32,990 bases of DNA from contig JALFCW010000097.1 in the NCBI GenBank assembly GCA_022771625.1, positions 1 through 32,990 of the forward strand, given 5' to 3'. The notes under the pieces were generated by a model. The model saw nothing but the letters and a program-made list of their open reading frames with translations. It searched no databases and was not told the origin of the DNA. Positions within the stretch are counted from its first letter, which is position 1, and each line of letters starts with the position of its first letter. Both the position numbers and the translations under genes were made by a program. This document shows positions 14,952 through 23,740 of this stretch, one piece after another. The DNA is from Prevotella sp. Lineage in GTDB: Bacteria > Bacteroidota > Bacteroidia > Bacteroidales > Bacteroidaceae.

Positions 14952-17090
14952 TTGCCCACTATCCTCGATACCGAAATTAAATACCTTGCCGGTGTAGGAC
15001 CGCAAAGGGAGAAGATGCTGAGAGACGAACTCGGCATCCACACCTTTAATGACCTTTTGCAATATTTCCCCTATAAATATATCGACCGCAGCAAGATTTA
15101 CCGTATCAGGGAGGTAACCACCGAAATGCCTTATATCCAAATCAAGGGGCATATCATGGGCTTCGAGACATTCAAGACAAGTCCGCGCAAGGAACGTGTA
15201 GTAGCCCATTTCACCGACGGCGAGAGTATCATGGACCTCACATGGTTTGCCGGTGGCAAATACGCCAAGACAAATTATAAGATAGGCAAGGAATACATAA
15301 TCTTCGGCAAGCCTAACGTCTTCAACGGGCGCATCAACGTGGCGCAACCCGACGTTGACCCCGCCGAGGAGATGCAGACACAGGGTATGGGTATGCAACC
15401 CTATTACTCCCTTACCGAAAAGATGCGCAAGGCAGGATATTCCTCACGATTCATCGAGCGACTCGTCAGAAAACTGTTTGAGCGATTGGATAATATCATT
15501 GCCATCTCTCCCACCGATTCCCCTTCAGTTCATCCCATATCCGAAACACTCCCCGACTTCATCCGTAACAGACGCAACCTCGGTTCGCGCGAATATGCAT
15601 TGCGCAACATACATTTCCCCAAGGATGCCAAGGCGCTGGAGGCGGCACGAGTGCGACTCAAATTCGAGGAACTCTTCTATGTGCAACTAAATATAGTAAG
15701 GTATGCCAGCGACCACCGACGCAAATATCGGGGATTGGTGTTCTCGCGCATCGGGGAGAAATTCAACGGCTTTTTCCACGACTATCTGCCCTTCGAACTC
15801 ACAGGGGCTCAAAAGCGGGTTATCAGGGAGATAAGAACCGATGTAGGTAGCGGACGACAGATGAACCGCCTGCTTCAGGGCGATGTAGGTAGCGGTAAGA
15901 CGCTTGTCGCCCTGATGTCGATGCTCATTGCCCTCGACAATGGCTATCAGGCTTGCATCATGGCTCCCACCGAGATTCTTGCCGAACAACATCTAAACAC
16001 CATCCGACAGTTTCTCGGCGATATGGATATTCGTGTGGAGCTGCTCACGGGAATGGTGAAGGGCAAGAAGCGACAGACAATCCTCTCCGACCTTGCCCTC
16101 GGTAAGGTGGACATCCTCGTGGGCACTCATGCCGTCATCGAGGACACTGTCGTATTCTGGCAACTCGGTCTTGTGGTTGTAGATGAGCAACACCGATTCG
16201 GTGTGGCACAGCGTGCCAAACTATGGGGCAAGAGCTCCACTCCGCCCCATGTGCTCGTGATGACCGCCACCCCTATTCCCCGCACTCTCGCCATGACCCT
16301 CTATGGCGACCTCGACGTGAGTGTCATCGACGAATTGCCACCCGGACGCAAACCAATCCATACCCAGCACGTCTTCGACACCCAACTCCCCCGCCTCTAC
16401 GAGAGCATCCGCCAACAGGTGAGGCTTGGCAGACAGGTATATGTGGTGTTCCCGTTGATAGAGGAGAGCGAGAAGATCGACCTCAAGAACCTGGAAGATG
16501 GATTTGAGGTGCTTCGCGAGGTGTTCCCCGAATTCCGGTTGAGCAAGGTTCACGGCAAGATGAAAGCCAAGGACAAGGAAGAGGAGATGCAACGCTTTGT
16601 GAGCGGTGAGACGCAAATGCTTGTTGCCACCACCGTTATCGAAGTAGGTGTCAATGTGCCCAATGCCTCGGTGATGGTAATCCTCGAGGCTCAGCGCTTC
16701 GGATTGTCACAACTCCATCAGTTGCGCGGACGCGTGGGACGTGGAGCCGACCAGAGCTATTGCATCCTTGTCACCCCCTATAAACTCAGCGACGACACAC
16801 GCAAGCGCATCGACATCATGTGCGACACCAACGACGGTTTCCGCATCGCCGAAGCCGACCTCAAACTGCGTGGTCCCGGCGACCTCGAAGGCACCCAGCA
16901 GAGCGGTATGGCTTTCGACCTCAAGATTGCCGACATCGCCCGCGATGGACTCCTCGTACAATTGGCGCGCGACGAGGCACAAAACATAATCACCAAGGAC
17001 CCCGACTGCAATCTGCCGGAACACGAAATGCTATGGCAGAGACTTCGCGAGTTGAAAAAGACCAATATCGACTGGTCGGCCATATCCTAG
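14952..17090 (+). CDS. recG: ATP-dependent DNA helicase RecG
   Basis: The 712-residue product is RecG, which remodels stalled forks and branch-migrates Holliday junctions. The N-terminal wedge/OB domain begins IKYLAGVGPQREKML. Helicase motifs are Walker A LLQGDVGSGKTLVAL, VVDEQHRFGVAQR (DExH), MTATPIPRTLAMT, and in the second RecA domain VATTVIEVGVNVPNA and QLRGRVGRG. The C-terminal LKLRGPGDLEGTQQSG is the family end motif. No in-frame ATG precedes the conserved IKYLAGVG, and the best start is TTG at 14952, directly after a repeat array. Length is normal. Confidence 0.96.
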   Translation: MPTILDTEIKYLAGVGPQREKMLRDELGIHTFNDLLQYFPYKYIDRSKIYRIREVTTEMPYIQIKGHIMGFETFKTSPRKERVVAHFTDGESIMDLTWFAGGKYAKTNYKIGKEYIIFGKPNVFNGRINVAQPDVDPAEEMQTQGMGMQPYYSLTEKMRKAGYSSRFIERLVRKLFERLDNIIAISPTDSPSVHPISETLPDFIRNRRNLGSREYALRNIHFPKDAKALEAARVRLKFEELFYVQLNIVRYASDHRRKYRGLVFSRIGEKFNGFFHDYLPFELTGAQKRVIREIRTDVGSGRQMNRLLQGDVGSGKTLVALMSMLIALDNGYQACIMAPTEILAEQHLNTIRQFLGDMDIRVELLTGMVKGKKRQTILSDLALGKVDILVGTHAVIEDTVVFWQLGLVVVDEQHRFGVAQRAKLWGKSSTPPHVLVMTATPIPRTLAMTLYGDLDVSVIDELPPGRKPIHTQHVFDTQLPRLYESIRQQVRLGRQVYVVFPLIEESEKIDLKNLEDGFEVLREVFPEFRLSKVHGKMKAKDKEEEMQRFVSGETQMLVATTVIEVGVNVPNASVMVILEAQRFGLSQLHQLRGRVGRGADQSYCILVTPYKLSDDTRKRIDIMCDTNDGFRIAEADLKLRGPGDLEGTQQSGMAFDLKIADIARDGLLVQLARDEAQNIITKDPDCNLPEHEMLWQRLRELKKTNIDWSAIS

Positions 17091-17174
17091 TTAATAAGCC
17101 ATAAGAAAGACGATAAATTTGTTAAAGTAACTTTAAAGTTTGGCGATAAGAATACAACTTTGGGGATTTTTTAC

Positions 17175-17182
17175 TACCTTTG
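17175..17182 (+). promoter_or_regulatory. Promoter -7 element for the M23/LysM gene
   Basis: TACCTTTG matches TAnnTTTG exactly; no TTG is seen at the right distance. The leader would be about 125 nt, in an intergenic region (17091-17312) that otherwise shows a 12-bp palindrome AACTTTAAAGTT near 17130 and nothing else I can support. Confidence 0.5.
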
Positions 17183-17312
17183 CAACGTCAATTTTACAAA
17201 ATCGGCATATTTGGGCACAAATTGTAATTGGATTGTAATTAATATTTTTGCCCACCTTATAACCGAACGGTGTCCCATATTGAGGCACTTGGAAGAATAA
17301 CTTAAACAAATT

Positions 17313-18251
17313 ATGAAATTTAGAAGACTGAAGACATTAGCAATATTGGCATTGGCGTCTATAGCCACCCTTCCCGCAACGGCTCAGGACCTGCTTGCAC
17401 GCCAAGCTCCAATTGACAGAAAGATGAAGGCTGTAGATTCTGTAGCTCTCCACCAGCTCATTCTCAATGAACAGGCTGAGACACCTGCTGCCGACCTCTA
17501 TGAGGATTGGAACAATCACTATGCACATCGTGCAACAGCCCTCCCCGATACATTCAAGATTAATCTCCGCGGATTCTGCATGCCTACCGACAACCGCGTG
17601 GTGACATCCAACTTCGGTGCGCGTTGGGGACGCCAGCACAAAGGCATCGACGTCAAGGTGTATATCGGCGACACCATCCGTGCTGCATTCAGCGGCAAGG
17701 TGCGCATGGTGAAATACGAGGCTGGCGGCTATGGCAAGTATGTTGTAATACGTCATGGCAACGGTCTTGAGACTATCTATGGACACATGTCAAAGCATCT
17801 CGTGGCTGAGGACGAGATTGTAGAGGCAGGACAACCCATCGGTCTTGGTGGCAATACCGGACGAAGCACAGGTTCTCACCTCCACTTCGAGACTCGCCTC
17901 TGTGGTGTGGCCCTGAATCCCGCATTGATGTTCGACTTCAAGAACCAGGATGTTATAGGTGATTATTATATGTTCTATCGCGACACATACCAGAAGGAGT
18001 CTATCGTTGCCAACCGTCTGCGTGGCGTAGGAGGCAAGGGTAAAATCGAGGCAGACGAAGATGCCGAATTGGCAATTGCCGCTCCTGCGGCTTCTTATGC
18101 CAAGGATGTGAAGTTCCACAAGGTGAAGCGTGGCGAGACCCTCGCATCGATTGCCCGCAAGCGTGGCACTACCATCGACGAGATTTGCCGTCTCAACCGC
18201 ATTGGCAAGAACATCCGCCTGATGCCAGGACAGATTCTGAAATACAATTGA
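17313..18251 (+). CDS. Secreted M23-family endopeptidase with C-terminal LysM
   Basis: The 312-residue product has a Sec signal peptide (KTLAILALASIATLPATAQ). The LytM/M23 domain spans about residues 85-210, with zinc and catalytic residues H109 and D113 in GRQHKGIDVKV, H158 in GHMS, and H189/H191 in SHLHFET. A single LysM domain ends the protein (FHKVKRGETLASIARKRGTT through LMPGQILKYN). Such proteins cut or regulate cleavage of peptidoglycan cross-bridges in the periplasm; all metal ligands are present, so it is probably active. Order catalytic then LysM is common in Bacteroidetes. It is a single-gene unit with a bidirectional terminator. Confidence 0.93.
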   Translation: MKFRRLKTLAILALASIATLPATAQDLLARQAPIDRKMKAVDSVALHQLILNEQAETPAADLYEDWNNHYAHRATALPDTFKINLRGFCMPTDNRVVTSNFGARWGRQHKGIDVKVYIGDTIRAAFSGKVRMVKYEAGGYGKYVVIRHGNGLETIYGHMSKHLVAEDEIVEAGQPIGLGGNTGRSTGSHLHFETRLCGVALNPALMFDFKNQDVIGDYYMFYRDTYQKESIVANRLRGVGGKGKIEADEDAELAIAAPAASYAKDVKFHKVKRGETLASIARKRGTTIDEICRLNRIGKNIRLMPGQILKYN

Positions 18252-18261
18252 TATTTATAAA

Positions 18262-18300
18262 ATAAAAAAGCCCTGCGATTTGCAGGGCTTTTTTATTTTA
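18262..18300. terminator. Bidirectional terminator
   Basis: GCCCTGC (18271-18277) and GCAGGGC (18283-18289) with a 5-nt loop are flanked by A-run and T-run on each side, so it works for the M23/LysM gene (plus) and the receiver/PPDK gene (minus), which converge here. Confidence 0.9.
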
Positions 18301-21300
18301 TATCAACGCCACTCCCTCCTGTTTCTTTCCGTCCATCATGATCTTAATAGAATGGTCGAATCTCACGTGGCGCACGTATTTCGTTTCCTCCACAGCCGGC
18401 ATGGCGTCGAGGATATCCTGTCGGAAGATGCCGTCATTGTTATATGGATTGATAGTGAAATATCCCACACCGAACGAAGTAAGGTTCTGGAAGAAGTGCG
18501 TTCCCTGACTCGGATCCACCCTATAGTTCTTCAATCCCAACTCCACAATCAGTTTGGCAGCCGAGATATGCGGCCACTTCACCGGTATGCCAAGCCAATG
18601 GTCGCTCGACCCCCAGCGCCCTGGGCCCACAAGCACATAGCTCTTACCCTCATCGAGGAATTTTCGGTTGATGCGCTCCACATCCATCGCAATATCGGGA
18701 TTGTTCACTGCCGTGAAATTGTCATCCACCTTCACATACACCACATCCGTCACATCCTCACTGATACCATGCCCGAGCGAGTTGTGCGAGCGCAACAGGC
18801 ATTGCTCATCGGGAATCTTCGTCAGGTCCTCCTCAAGCATCTGCTTGCTATCCACAATCGGACGAATCTGCAACAGATAGAATTCCCCCGTCTTGTCGTT
18901 ATTGATATTACATGCAAACTCAATCTCCACCGGGCGTTTCATCTCCTGCTCACCAAACGACTGCGACATCTGCAGCAACTCGGGCAATGGGAATACCCCC
19001 TGCTGCAACACTCCGCAGAAGGAGATAATCTTGCGTCCGCCCTCATATATACCGTCGCGTATCACTTGGTCGTAGGGGTCGTAGGTCGATGCTATATAGT
19101 TGAGCGACCCGTCCTTGTCGGCCTCCTTCACTCTCAGGTTCTTGATATTAAATCCGTCGTCCACCTTGAAGTCCTCGCTCACGTTGGTCATGTCCAAGGC
19201 ATAGAATCTCGTCTGCGTGTCCCTCAAGGCAGTCTCCATCTCGCTTGTCTGCAGCACCTGGTGGGGATGATACGGACTCACGCGCAAGGTCTGTCCGCCA
19301 TCCACGATATATTTTCCCAATCCCAATGCCAGACTTGCAATACCCTCCTCAGCCTTCTCGTCGCCGATGGGGTAATAATTGATAGAGCGCAGCACACCGC
19401 TGAAGTTGGGATAGTAGTGGTCGCCATACTGATGTCCCACCACCTCTTGCAGTATCACAGCCATCTTCTCTTGGTCTATCACATTGCTCGTGGCAGTCAT
19501 ATATGCCTTCGAGTCCTTGTAATACACCGATGCATACACGCCCTTGATGGCGCAAGCCAGCATCCTCAGCATCTCATACTTGTCCTCGCGATAGGGTATC
19601 ATGTATGTGGAATATATTCCCGCAAAAGGCTGATAATGACTGTCCTCAAGCAGCGACGACGAACGGATGGCTATCGGCGACTTCACCGCATCAAAGAAGG
19701 TGAAGAAATCGGCAATCAGCGAGTCGGGCAATTGTGCCCTTAGGAAATGCTGCAGTATCTCGTCGTCAGAGGCGTCGCTCAGGGCAATATGATATAGGTT
19801 GTTCTTGTCCATAAACTCGTCGAAGATATCAGTGCAGAGCACCACCGTGCGCGGTATGCTCACCGACACTCCGTTGTATTGGTTGAGCTCCGGATGCTTC
19901 TTTATCACATTGTCGAGGAATGCCAATCCCCTACCCTTACCGCCGAGCGAACCGTCGCCGATGCGGGCGAAGTGGCTGTAGGCGTCAAACTTTCCGCGGT
20001 CGAACACTGCCACCACTCCGATGTTCTTCATGTGGCGATACTGCACAATGGCGTCGAAGATAATCTGTCGGTGGGCATCCACGTCCTGCAGCTTTCTCCA
20101 CGTCACATGCTTCAAGAACGCCGACACGGGGAAGATGGCCCTTGCACACAGCCATCGGCTCATGTGATTGCGTGAGATATGGTAGAGCATCGAGTCGTTT
20201 GGTATCTTGAAGATATTGTCCTGCAACTCCTTCAGCGACCTTATTCTCATTATCTCCTCATGAGTGTTGGGGTCGCGGAAGATAAAGTCGCCGAATCCCA
20301 TGTGCTCCTCAAGTATATGCCTTAGGTCAACACTCATCTTCTTGGATGTCTTATCCACAAAGCGGAAGTGCTCCCTCTCGGCCTTCTGGCGGTTTGCCGA
20401 TTCCGAGCTCTGCAATATGAGCGGCACAAACTCGTCCCTGCTCCTTATCTCGCGCAGCAGTTTGAGTCCTGCCTCGGGGTCTTTCTCCATCTTCTCGGGC
20501 GAATATCCTATGCCCTTCCTGTCATCGGTCATCATGCCGTGGATAGGGAATCGAGTGTCGCTTATCACTCCTAATGTGTTCTCGTGATATTTCTCGAATA
20601 TGGCAATCGCCTCGTCATAGCATCTTGCCAGCACCACCTTCGGTCGTCCCCTCTTGCGCTGTGCGGCGGCATGGGGATTGAGCGCCTCCTGCGAAAAATT
20701 CTTGCTCTGCTGCAGGATATAATTATACAGGTTGGGCAAAATCGACGAATAATCCCTGATTCCGTCCTCCACCAGCAGAATCATCTGCACTCCCGCCTCC
20801 TGGATGTCGTGGTCGAGGTTCATCTTGTCCTCAATCAATTTGATTATCGAGAGGATGAGGTTGGTGTTTCCAAGCCAACAGAAGATATAGTCAAACATCG
20901 AGAGGTCCTCGTCCTGCATGCGTCGCGTGATACCATGCGAGAAAGGCGTCAGCACCACGCACGGAATGTCGGGCGAGTCCTGCTTAACCTGTCGCGCCAC
21001 GTCAAAAGCGTCGTTGTCGGCATTACCCGGCATACATATCACGAGGTCGATGGCAGTATTGCGCAGCACCTCGTTGGCCTCCTCCGTCGTACTCACCTGT
21101 CGGAACGTGGGCGGGTATCTCAATCCCAGGTCCATATACTCGTCAAATATCTTCTCGTCCACACGTCCGTCGTCCTCCAGCATGAAGGCGTCGTATGGAT
21201 TTGCCACTATCAGCACGTTGAAGATGCGTCGTGTCATGATATTCACAAACGACACATCCTTCAGATAAAACTTATTCCATTCCTGCGGTATCTTGGTTTC

Positions 21301-21303
21301 CAT
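18298..21303 (-). CDS. Double receiver-like protein with PPDK/PEP-synthase ATP-binding domain
   Basis: The 1001-residue protein has a first receiver-like domain (about residues 25-155) in which the acceptor Asp position reads DLVICM, so it lacks the phosphoacceptor. The second (about 172-340) keeps the key residues: acidic pair E179/D180, D249 in ISDTRFP, S299/S300 and K318 in VDKTS, with a long insertion. From about 445 it matches the pyruvate phosphate dikinase/PEP synthase N-terminal ATP-binding domain: GSLGGKGRGLAFL (451-463), AIRSSSLLEDSHYQPFAGIY (545-564) and the end-motif YLLQIRPIV. The phosphohistidine domain and the PEP-binding TIM barrel are absent, so it cannot make PEP alone. About 150 further residues of unknown fold end it. 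Related proteins are annotated in Bacteroidetes as PEP/pyruvate-binding proteins; function unknown to me. Confidence 0.85.
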   Translation of the reverse strand: METKIPQEWNKFYLKDVSFVNIMTRRIFNVLIVANPYDAFMLEDDGRVDEKIFDEYMDLGLRYPPTFRQVSTTEEANEVLRNTAIDLVICMPGNADNDAFDVARQVKQDSPDIPCVVLTPFSHGITRRMQDEDLSMFDYIFCWLGNTNLILSIIKLIEDKMNLDHDIQEAGVQMILLVEDGIRDYSSILPNLYNYILQQSKNFSQEALNPHAAAQRKRGRPKVVLARCYDEAIAIFEKYHENTLGVISDTRFPIHGMMTDDRKGIGYSPEKMEKDPEAGLKLLREIRSRDEFVPLILQSSESANRQKAEREHFRFVDKTSKKMSVDLRHILEEHMGFGDFIFRDPNTHEEIMRIRSLKELQDNIFKIPNDSMLYHISRNHMSRWLCARAIFPVSAFLKHVTWRKLQDVDAHRQIIFDAIVQYRHMKNIGVVAVFDRGKFDAYSHFARIGDGSLGGKGRGLAFLDNVIKKHPELNQYNGVSVSIPRTVVLCTDIFDEFMDKNNLYHIALSDASDDEILQHFLRAQLPDSLIADFFTFFDAVKSPIAIRSSSLLEDSHYQPFAGIYSTYMIPYREDKYEMLRMLACAIKGVYASVYYKDSKAYMTATSNVIDQEKMAVILQEVVGHQYGDHYYPNFSGVLRSINYYPIGDEKAEEGIASLALGLGKYIVDGGQTLRVSPYHPHQVLQTSEMETALRDTQTRFYALDMTNVSEDFKVDDGFNIKNLRVKEADKDGSLNYIASTYDPYDQVIRDGIYEGGRKIISFCGVLQQGVFPLPELLQMSQSFGEQEMKRPVEIEFACNINNDKTGEFYLLQIRPIVDSKQMLEEDLTKIPDEQCLLRSHNSLGHGISEDVTDVVYVKVDDNFTAVNNPDIAMDVERINRKFLDEGKSYVLVGPGRWGSSDHWLGIPVKWPHISAAKLIVELGLKNYRVDPSQGTHFFQNLTSFGVGYFTINPYNNDGIFRQDILDAMPAVEETKYVRHVRFDHSIKIMMDGKKQEGVALI

Positions 21304-21374
21304 TTCTTTATTGTTGTTTGAGATTAAAAAAATATGAACGGTTTATCCATACAAAAATATATTTTATTTTTCTG

Positions 21375-21405
21375 CAAAGATACATATAATATTCGAGGTT
21401 CACAA
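21375..21405 (-). promoter_or_regulatory. Promoter of the receiver/PPDK gene
   Basis: On the minus strand TTG (plus 21403-21405), 20 nt, TATCTTTG (21375-21382). The TTG box lies within the arm of a long palindrome. Leader about 65 nt. Confidence 0.75.
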
Positions 21406-21432
21406 CTTTGTGGTCCACAAAGTTGTGAACCT
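21396..21432. repeat. 37-bp perfect palindrome over the promoter
   Basis: Arms AGGTTCACAACTTTGTGG (21396-21413) and its exact reverse complement (21415-21432) flank a single T. It covers the -33 box of the receiver/PPDK gene promoter and lies upstream of ccsB, so an operator is likely; in RNA it would form an 18-bp stem with almost no loop. Confidence 0.85.
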
Positions 21433-21548
21433 TAATTATATTTAACCATTATCAAATATCTTATGGCACTCCGTGCTTTTGGGGAGCAATTTATGATTTC
21501 TTTGCATTTTCAATATACATTTTATTATCTGCTTTCATTTTTATTCTT

Positions 21549-21556
21549 TATATTTG
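21549..21556 (+). promoter_or_regulatory. Possible -7 element before the ccsB start
   Basis: TATATTTG fits TAnnTTTG and lies 8 nt before the ATG at 21565, which would leave almost no leader. No TTG partner is seen. It argues weakly against the upstream starts. Confidence 0.3.
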
Positions 21557-21564
21557 CAGCCAGA

Positions 21565-22239
21565 ATGAATGACTTACATAAATTACACAGATGGATGAGG
21601 GCATTGCGCTCGCGAACGACGGCATGCTGGCTCATTGGATTGACGGCTGCGGTTTGCGTGGTGGGTGGATGCATGCCCGCGGAATGGAGCTTCCAGTCGT
21701 CACCTGTATTCGTGTCCTTGCTCGTGGCTCTCGTGGTTCATCTGTCGCTTGTAATCATCCATAGGATGAAGATAAAAGGTGTGATTAGTGACTGGGCCTT
21801 TCTCGCTACCCACGTGGGCATTTGGCTCGCATTGGTGAGCGGTCTTGCAGGGGCTTGCCTCAACGAGGAACTAAGGGTGATGGTAACTAAGGGATATGAA
21901 AACAACGAAGCCTACGACCGTGACTACCGCACTGTGCGACTGCCCTACTCGCTCCTACTCAAGGATTTCAGAATAGAGCGCGATGCTGCCGATGCCACAC
22001 CTACGCAGTATGCCGCCACAGTGATTATCGACGGCAAGGAGGTGGCAGAGGTAGCGGTAAACGCGCCCCACTCCATGGGATTAGGCGAGGACATCTATCT
22101 CGTGGATTTCAACCCTGAAGGCAGCAGCGGTAATGTTAATGCATGCCTGATGATGGTGGAGAGGCAACCGATGAAATATCCTATGCTGGCAGGGTTGTCG
22201 CTACTACTCTTGGGGGCAATAGCGAGATTAAAAAAATAA
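21565..22239 (+). CDS. ResB/CcsB-like cytochrome c biogenesis protein
   Basis: The 224-residue product has two N-terminal membrane helices (CWLIGLTAAVCVVGG; VFVSLLVALVVHLSLVII), a third (AFLATHVGIWLALVSGLAGACL), a periplasmic domain of about 100 residues with YDRDYRTVRLPYSLLLKDFRIER and ending in NPEGSSGNVNACLMMVERQP, and a final helix before KK. The LPYSLLLKDFRIE pattern is typical of the ResB family in Bacteroidetes. With CcsA it forms the system II haem lyase that attaches haem to apocytochrome c outside the membrane. Starts at 21463 or 21493 would add an extra hydrophobic stretch (YTFYYLLSFLFFIFAA); I chose 21565 but the choice is uncertain. Confidence 0.85.
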   Translation: MNDLHKLHRWMRALRSRTTACWLIGLTAAVCVVGGCMPAEWSFQSSPVFVSLLVALVVHLSLVIIHRMKIKGVISDWAFLATHVGIWLALVSGLAGACLNEELRVMVTKGYENNEAYDRDYRTVRLPYSLLLKDFRIERDAADATPTQYAATVIIDGKEVAEVAVNAPHSMGLGEDIYLVDFNPEGSSGNVNACLMMVERQPMKYPMLAGLSLLLLGAIARLKK

Positions 22240-22245
22240 AGAGTG

Positions 22246-23034
22246 ATGATTGGCTGGCACGTATATATGATATTTGCCTTGGCTGCCATGGTATTGTGGG
22301 CAATCGGGGCTGTTGCTGCATTTCGACATAACGAGGGATGCAGCAGGTGGAGCCTGTGGACTACGGTGGCAGGGATAGTGGTGTATGCCGTGTTCATCGG
22401 CGGACTGTGGACAAGTCTCCAGCGTCCGCCTCTACGCACTCTCGGCGAGACACGACTGTGGTATTCCCTGTTCATGATGGTGGCAGCACTGATAGTTTAT
22501 ATCAGATGGAGATACCGGTGGATTCAGTTATTCTCACTGATAGTGGCGGCAGTGTTCATCTGCATCAATATCCTCAATCCCGAGATACACGACCAAAGTC
22601 TGATGCCGGCACTGCAGAGTGCATGGTTTGTGCCCCACGTCACGGTGTATATATTCTCCTACAGCGTCTTTGGTTGTGCGTTCCTCTTGGCTGTGGGGGG
22701 ACTGTGGCGGCATAGCGGCAAGTATCTCGCCACCACCGACCAACTTGTTAACATCGGTATGTCTCTGCTCACCTTCGGCATGATATCGGGTTGCATCTGG
22801 GCCAAACAGGCATGGGGCAGCTATTGGACTTGGGACCCCAAGGAGACGTGGGCTGCAGCCACATGGTGTGCCTATCTCGTGTATATCCACCGCCGCAGCT
22901 GCAGGGTGAAGACATCTTCGCGCCATGACGTCCTCTCCTATCTCATCCTCATCATCGGTTTTCTCTTGCTGCAGATGTGCTGGTGGGGTGTCAATCTCCT
23001 GCCCTCAGCCTCATCGAGCCTGCACAGCTATTAA
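22246..23034 (+). CDS. ccsA: CcsA/ResC cytochrome c biogenesis protein
   Basis: The 262-residue multi-spanning protein carries the haem-handling WWD motif, WGSYWTWDPKETWAAATW, preceded by a conserved GCIWAKQAWG. Conserved His residues lie in HVTVYIFSYSVFG and in the segment before. It is the haem-presenting partner of ResB in system II c-type cytochrome maturation. The start ATG at 22246 is 6 nt after the resB stop; a GTG one codon earlier is also possible. No cytochrome c gene is next to the pair in this window, though nitrite reductase genes often are in relatives. Confidence 0.95.
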   Translation: MIGWHVYMIFALAAMVLWAIGAVAAFRHNEGCSRWSLWTTVAGIVVYAVFIGGLWTSLQRPPLRTLGETRLWYSLFMMVAALIVYIRWRYRWIQLFSLIVAAVFICINILNPEIHDQSLMPALQSAWFVPHVTVYIFSYSVFGCAFLLAVGGLWRHSGKYLATTDQLVNIGMSLLTFGMISGCIWAKQAWGSYWTWDPKETWAAATWCAYLVYIHRRSCRVKTSSRHDVLSYLILIIGFLLLQMCWWGVNLLPSASSSLHSY

Positions 23035-23074
23035 CTCTACTTTGTTAATGTAGAATGACAATTATAAGAGGTCT

Positions 23075-23551
23075 CTAATAGTTCTCGATAGCTTTCATTC
23101 GCTCCCGGCGTTTCTTTGCCGACACCTTGCGGCGGAAGATGCTCAGGAAGTCATGGCCTGAGGGCTTGGGCATCGACTTGCCTTGCTCCTTGAGCTTTGC
23201 TCCCCAACTGGCTACTGCTGATGATTTCATAGGTTCCTTGCCATATATCACCACCTCGTCAAGACGGTTGTCATTGGCAATGAGAAATATGGTATCGCCT
23301 ATCTCATTCAAATCGAGCACCCTGCGCATATATCCGCTGGCTATAAAAGTGAGATGTTTGAAATCAGATGAAGTGATATCGAATTCGCCCTTGTAGTTGG
23401 TTCTCACTGCTTTGCTCTCATAATGGTCGGCTATCACCCTCACATTCCCAATCGGAATATGAGTGAACATATCTGCCACAACGCAAGTGCGCTGCCCGTA
23501 CAACATGTTTACCACCATGCAAAATGCATACAAGAACATCATCCGCTTCAT
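23075..23551 (-). CDS. Secreted carboxypeptidase-regulatory-like domain protein
   Basis: The 158-residue product has a signal peptide (MKRMMFLYAFCMVVNMLYGQ). It is followed by a single beta-sandwich of the carboxypeptidase D regulatory-like type (about residues 22-105: VVADMFTHIPIGNVRVIADHY, TNYKGEFDI, LTFIASGYMRRVLDL, LDEVVIYG), the domain also found at the N-terminus of SusC proteins. A basic, probably unstructured tail follows (FRRKVSAKKRRERMKAIENY). No catalytic residues are seen. It stands alone between ccsA (convergent) and tatC. Exact role unknown. Confidence 0.8.
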   Translation of the reverse strand: MKRMMFLYAFCMVVNMLYGQRTCVVADMFTHIPIGNVRVIADHYESKAVRTNYKGEFDITSSDFKHLTFIASGYMRRVLDLNEIGDTIFLIANDNRLDEVVIYGKEPMKSSAVASWGAKLKEQGKSMPKPSGHDFLSIFRRKVSAKKRRERMKAIENY

Positions 23552-23559
23552 TTCGGTTG

Positions 23560-23567
23560 CAAAGATA
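23560..23567 (-). promoter_or_regulatory. Promoter -7 element very close to a start codon
   Basis: Minus-strand TATCTTTG ends 9 nt before the ATG at 23551, so the transcript would be nearly leaderless. No TTG box was found. The remaining sequence to the tatC stop (23568-23740) holds nothing I can support. Confidence 0.5.
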
Positions 23568-23740
23568 ATGCAAATAATGAAAACCGCCGCATGCCTTTAC
23601 ATTAATTACGATTATTTCCCACGCTTTGATATTATCAAAAATTTATGAATTAGCCCAATTGTCATTAGATGGACTACTTTTTGAACATTTTTTCTCTATT
23701 TAGAAAGAAACTCTTTACCTATCTTGCACAAGAATATCTG

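Noticed and set aside
17130..17142. AACTTTAAAGTT palindrome as an operator
   Set aside because: Short and AT-rich, about 170 nt from the gene and not near a consensus promoter; too likely by chance.
18280..19743. Open frame of 487 codons on the plus strand
   Set aside because: It is antisense to the receiver/PPDK gene; the protein is His/Leu-rich with no domain, while the minus frame has clear motifs over the full length.
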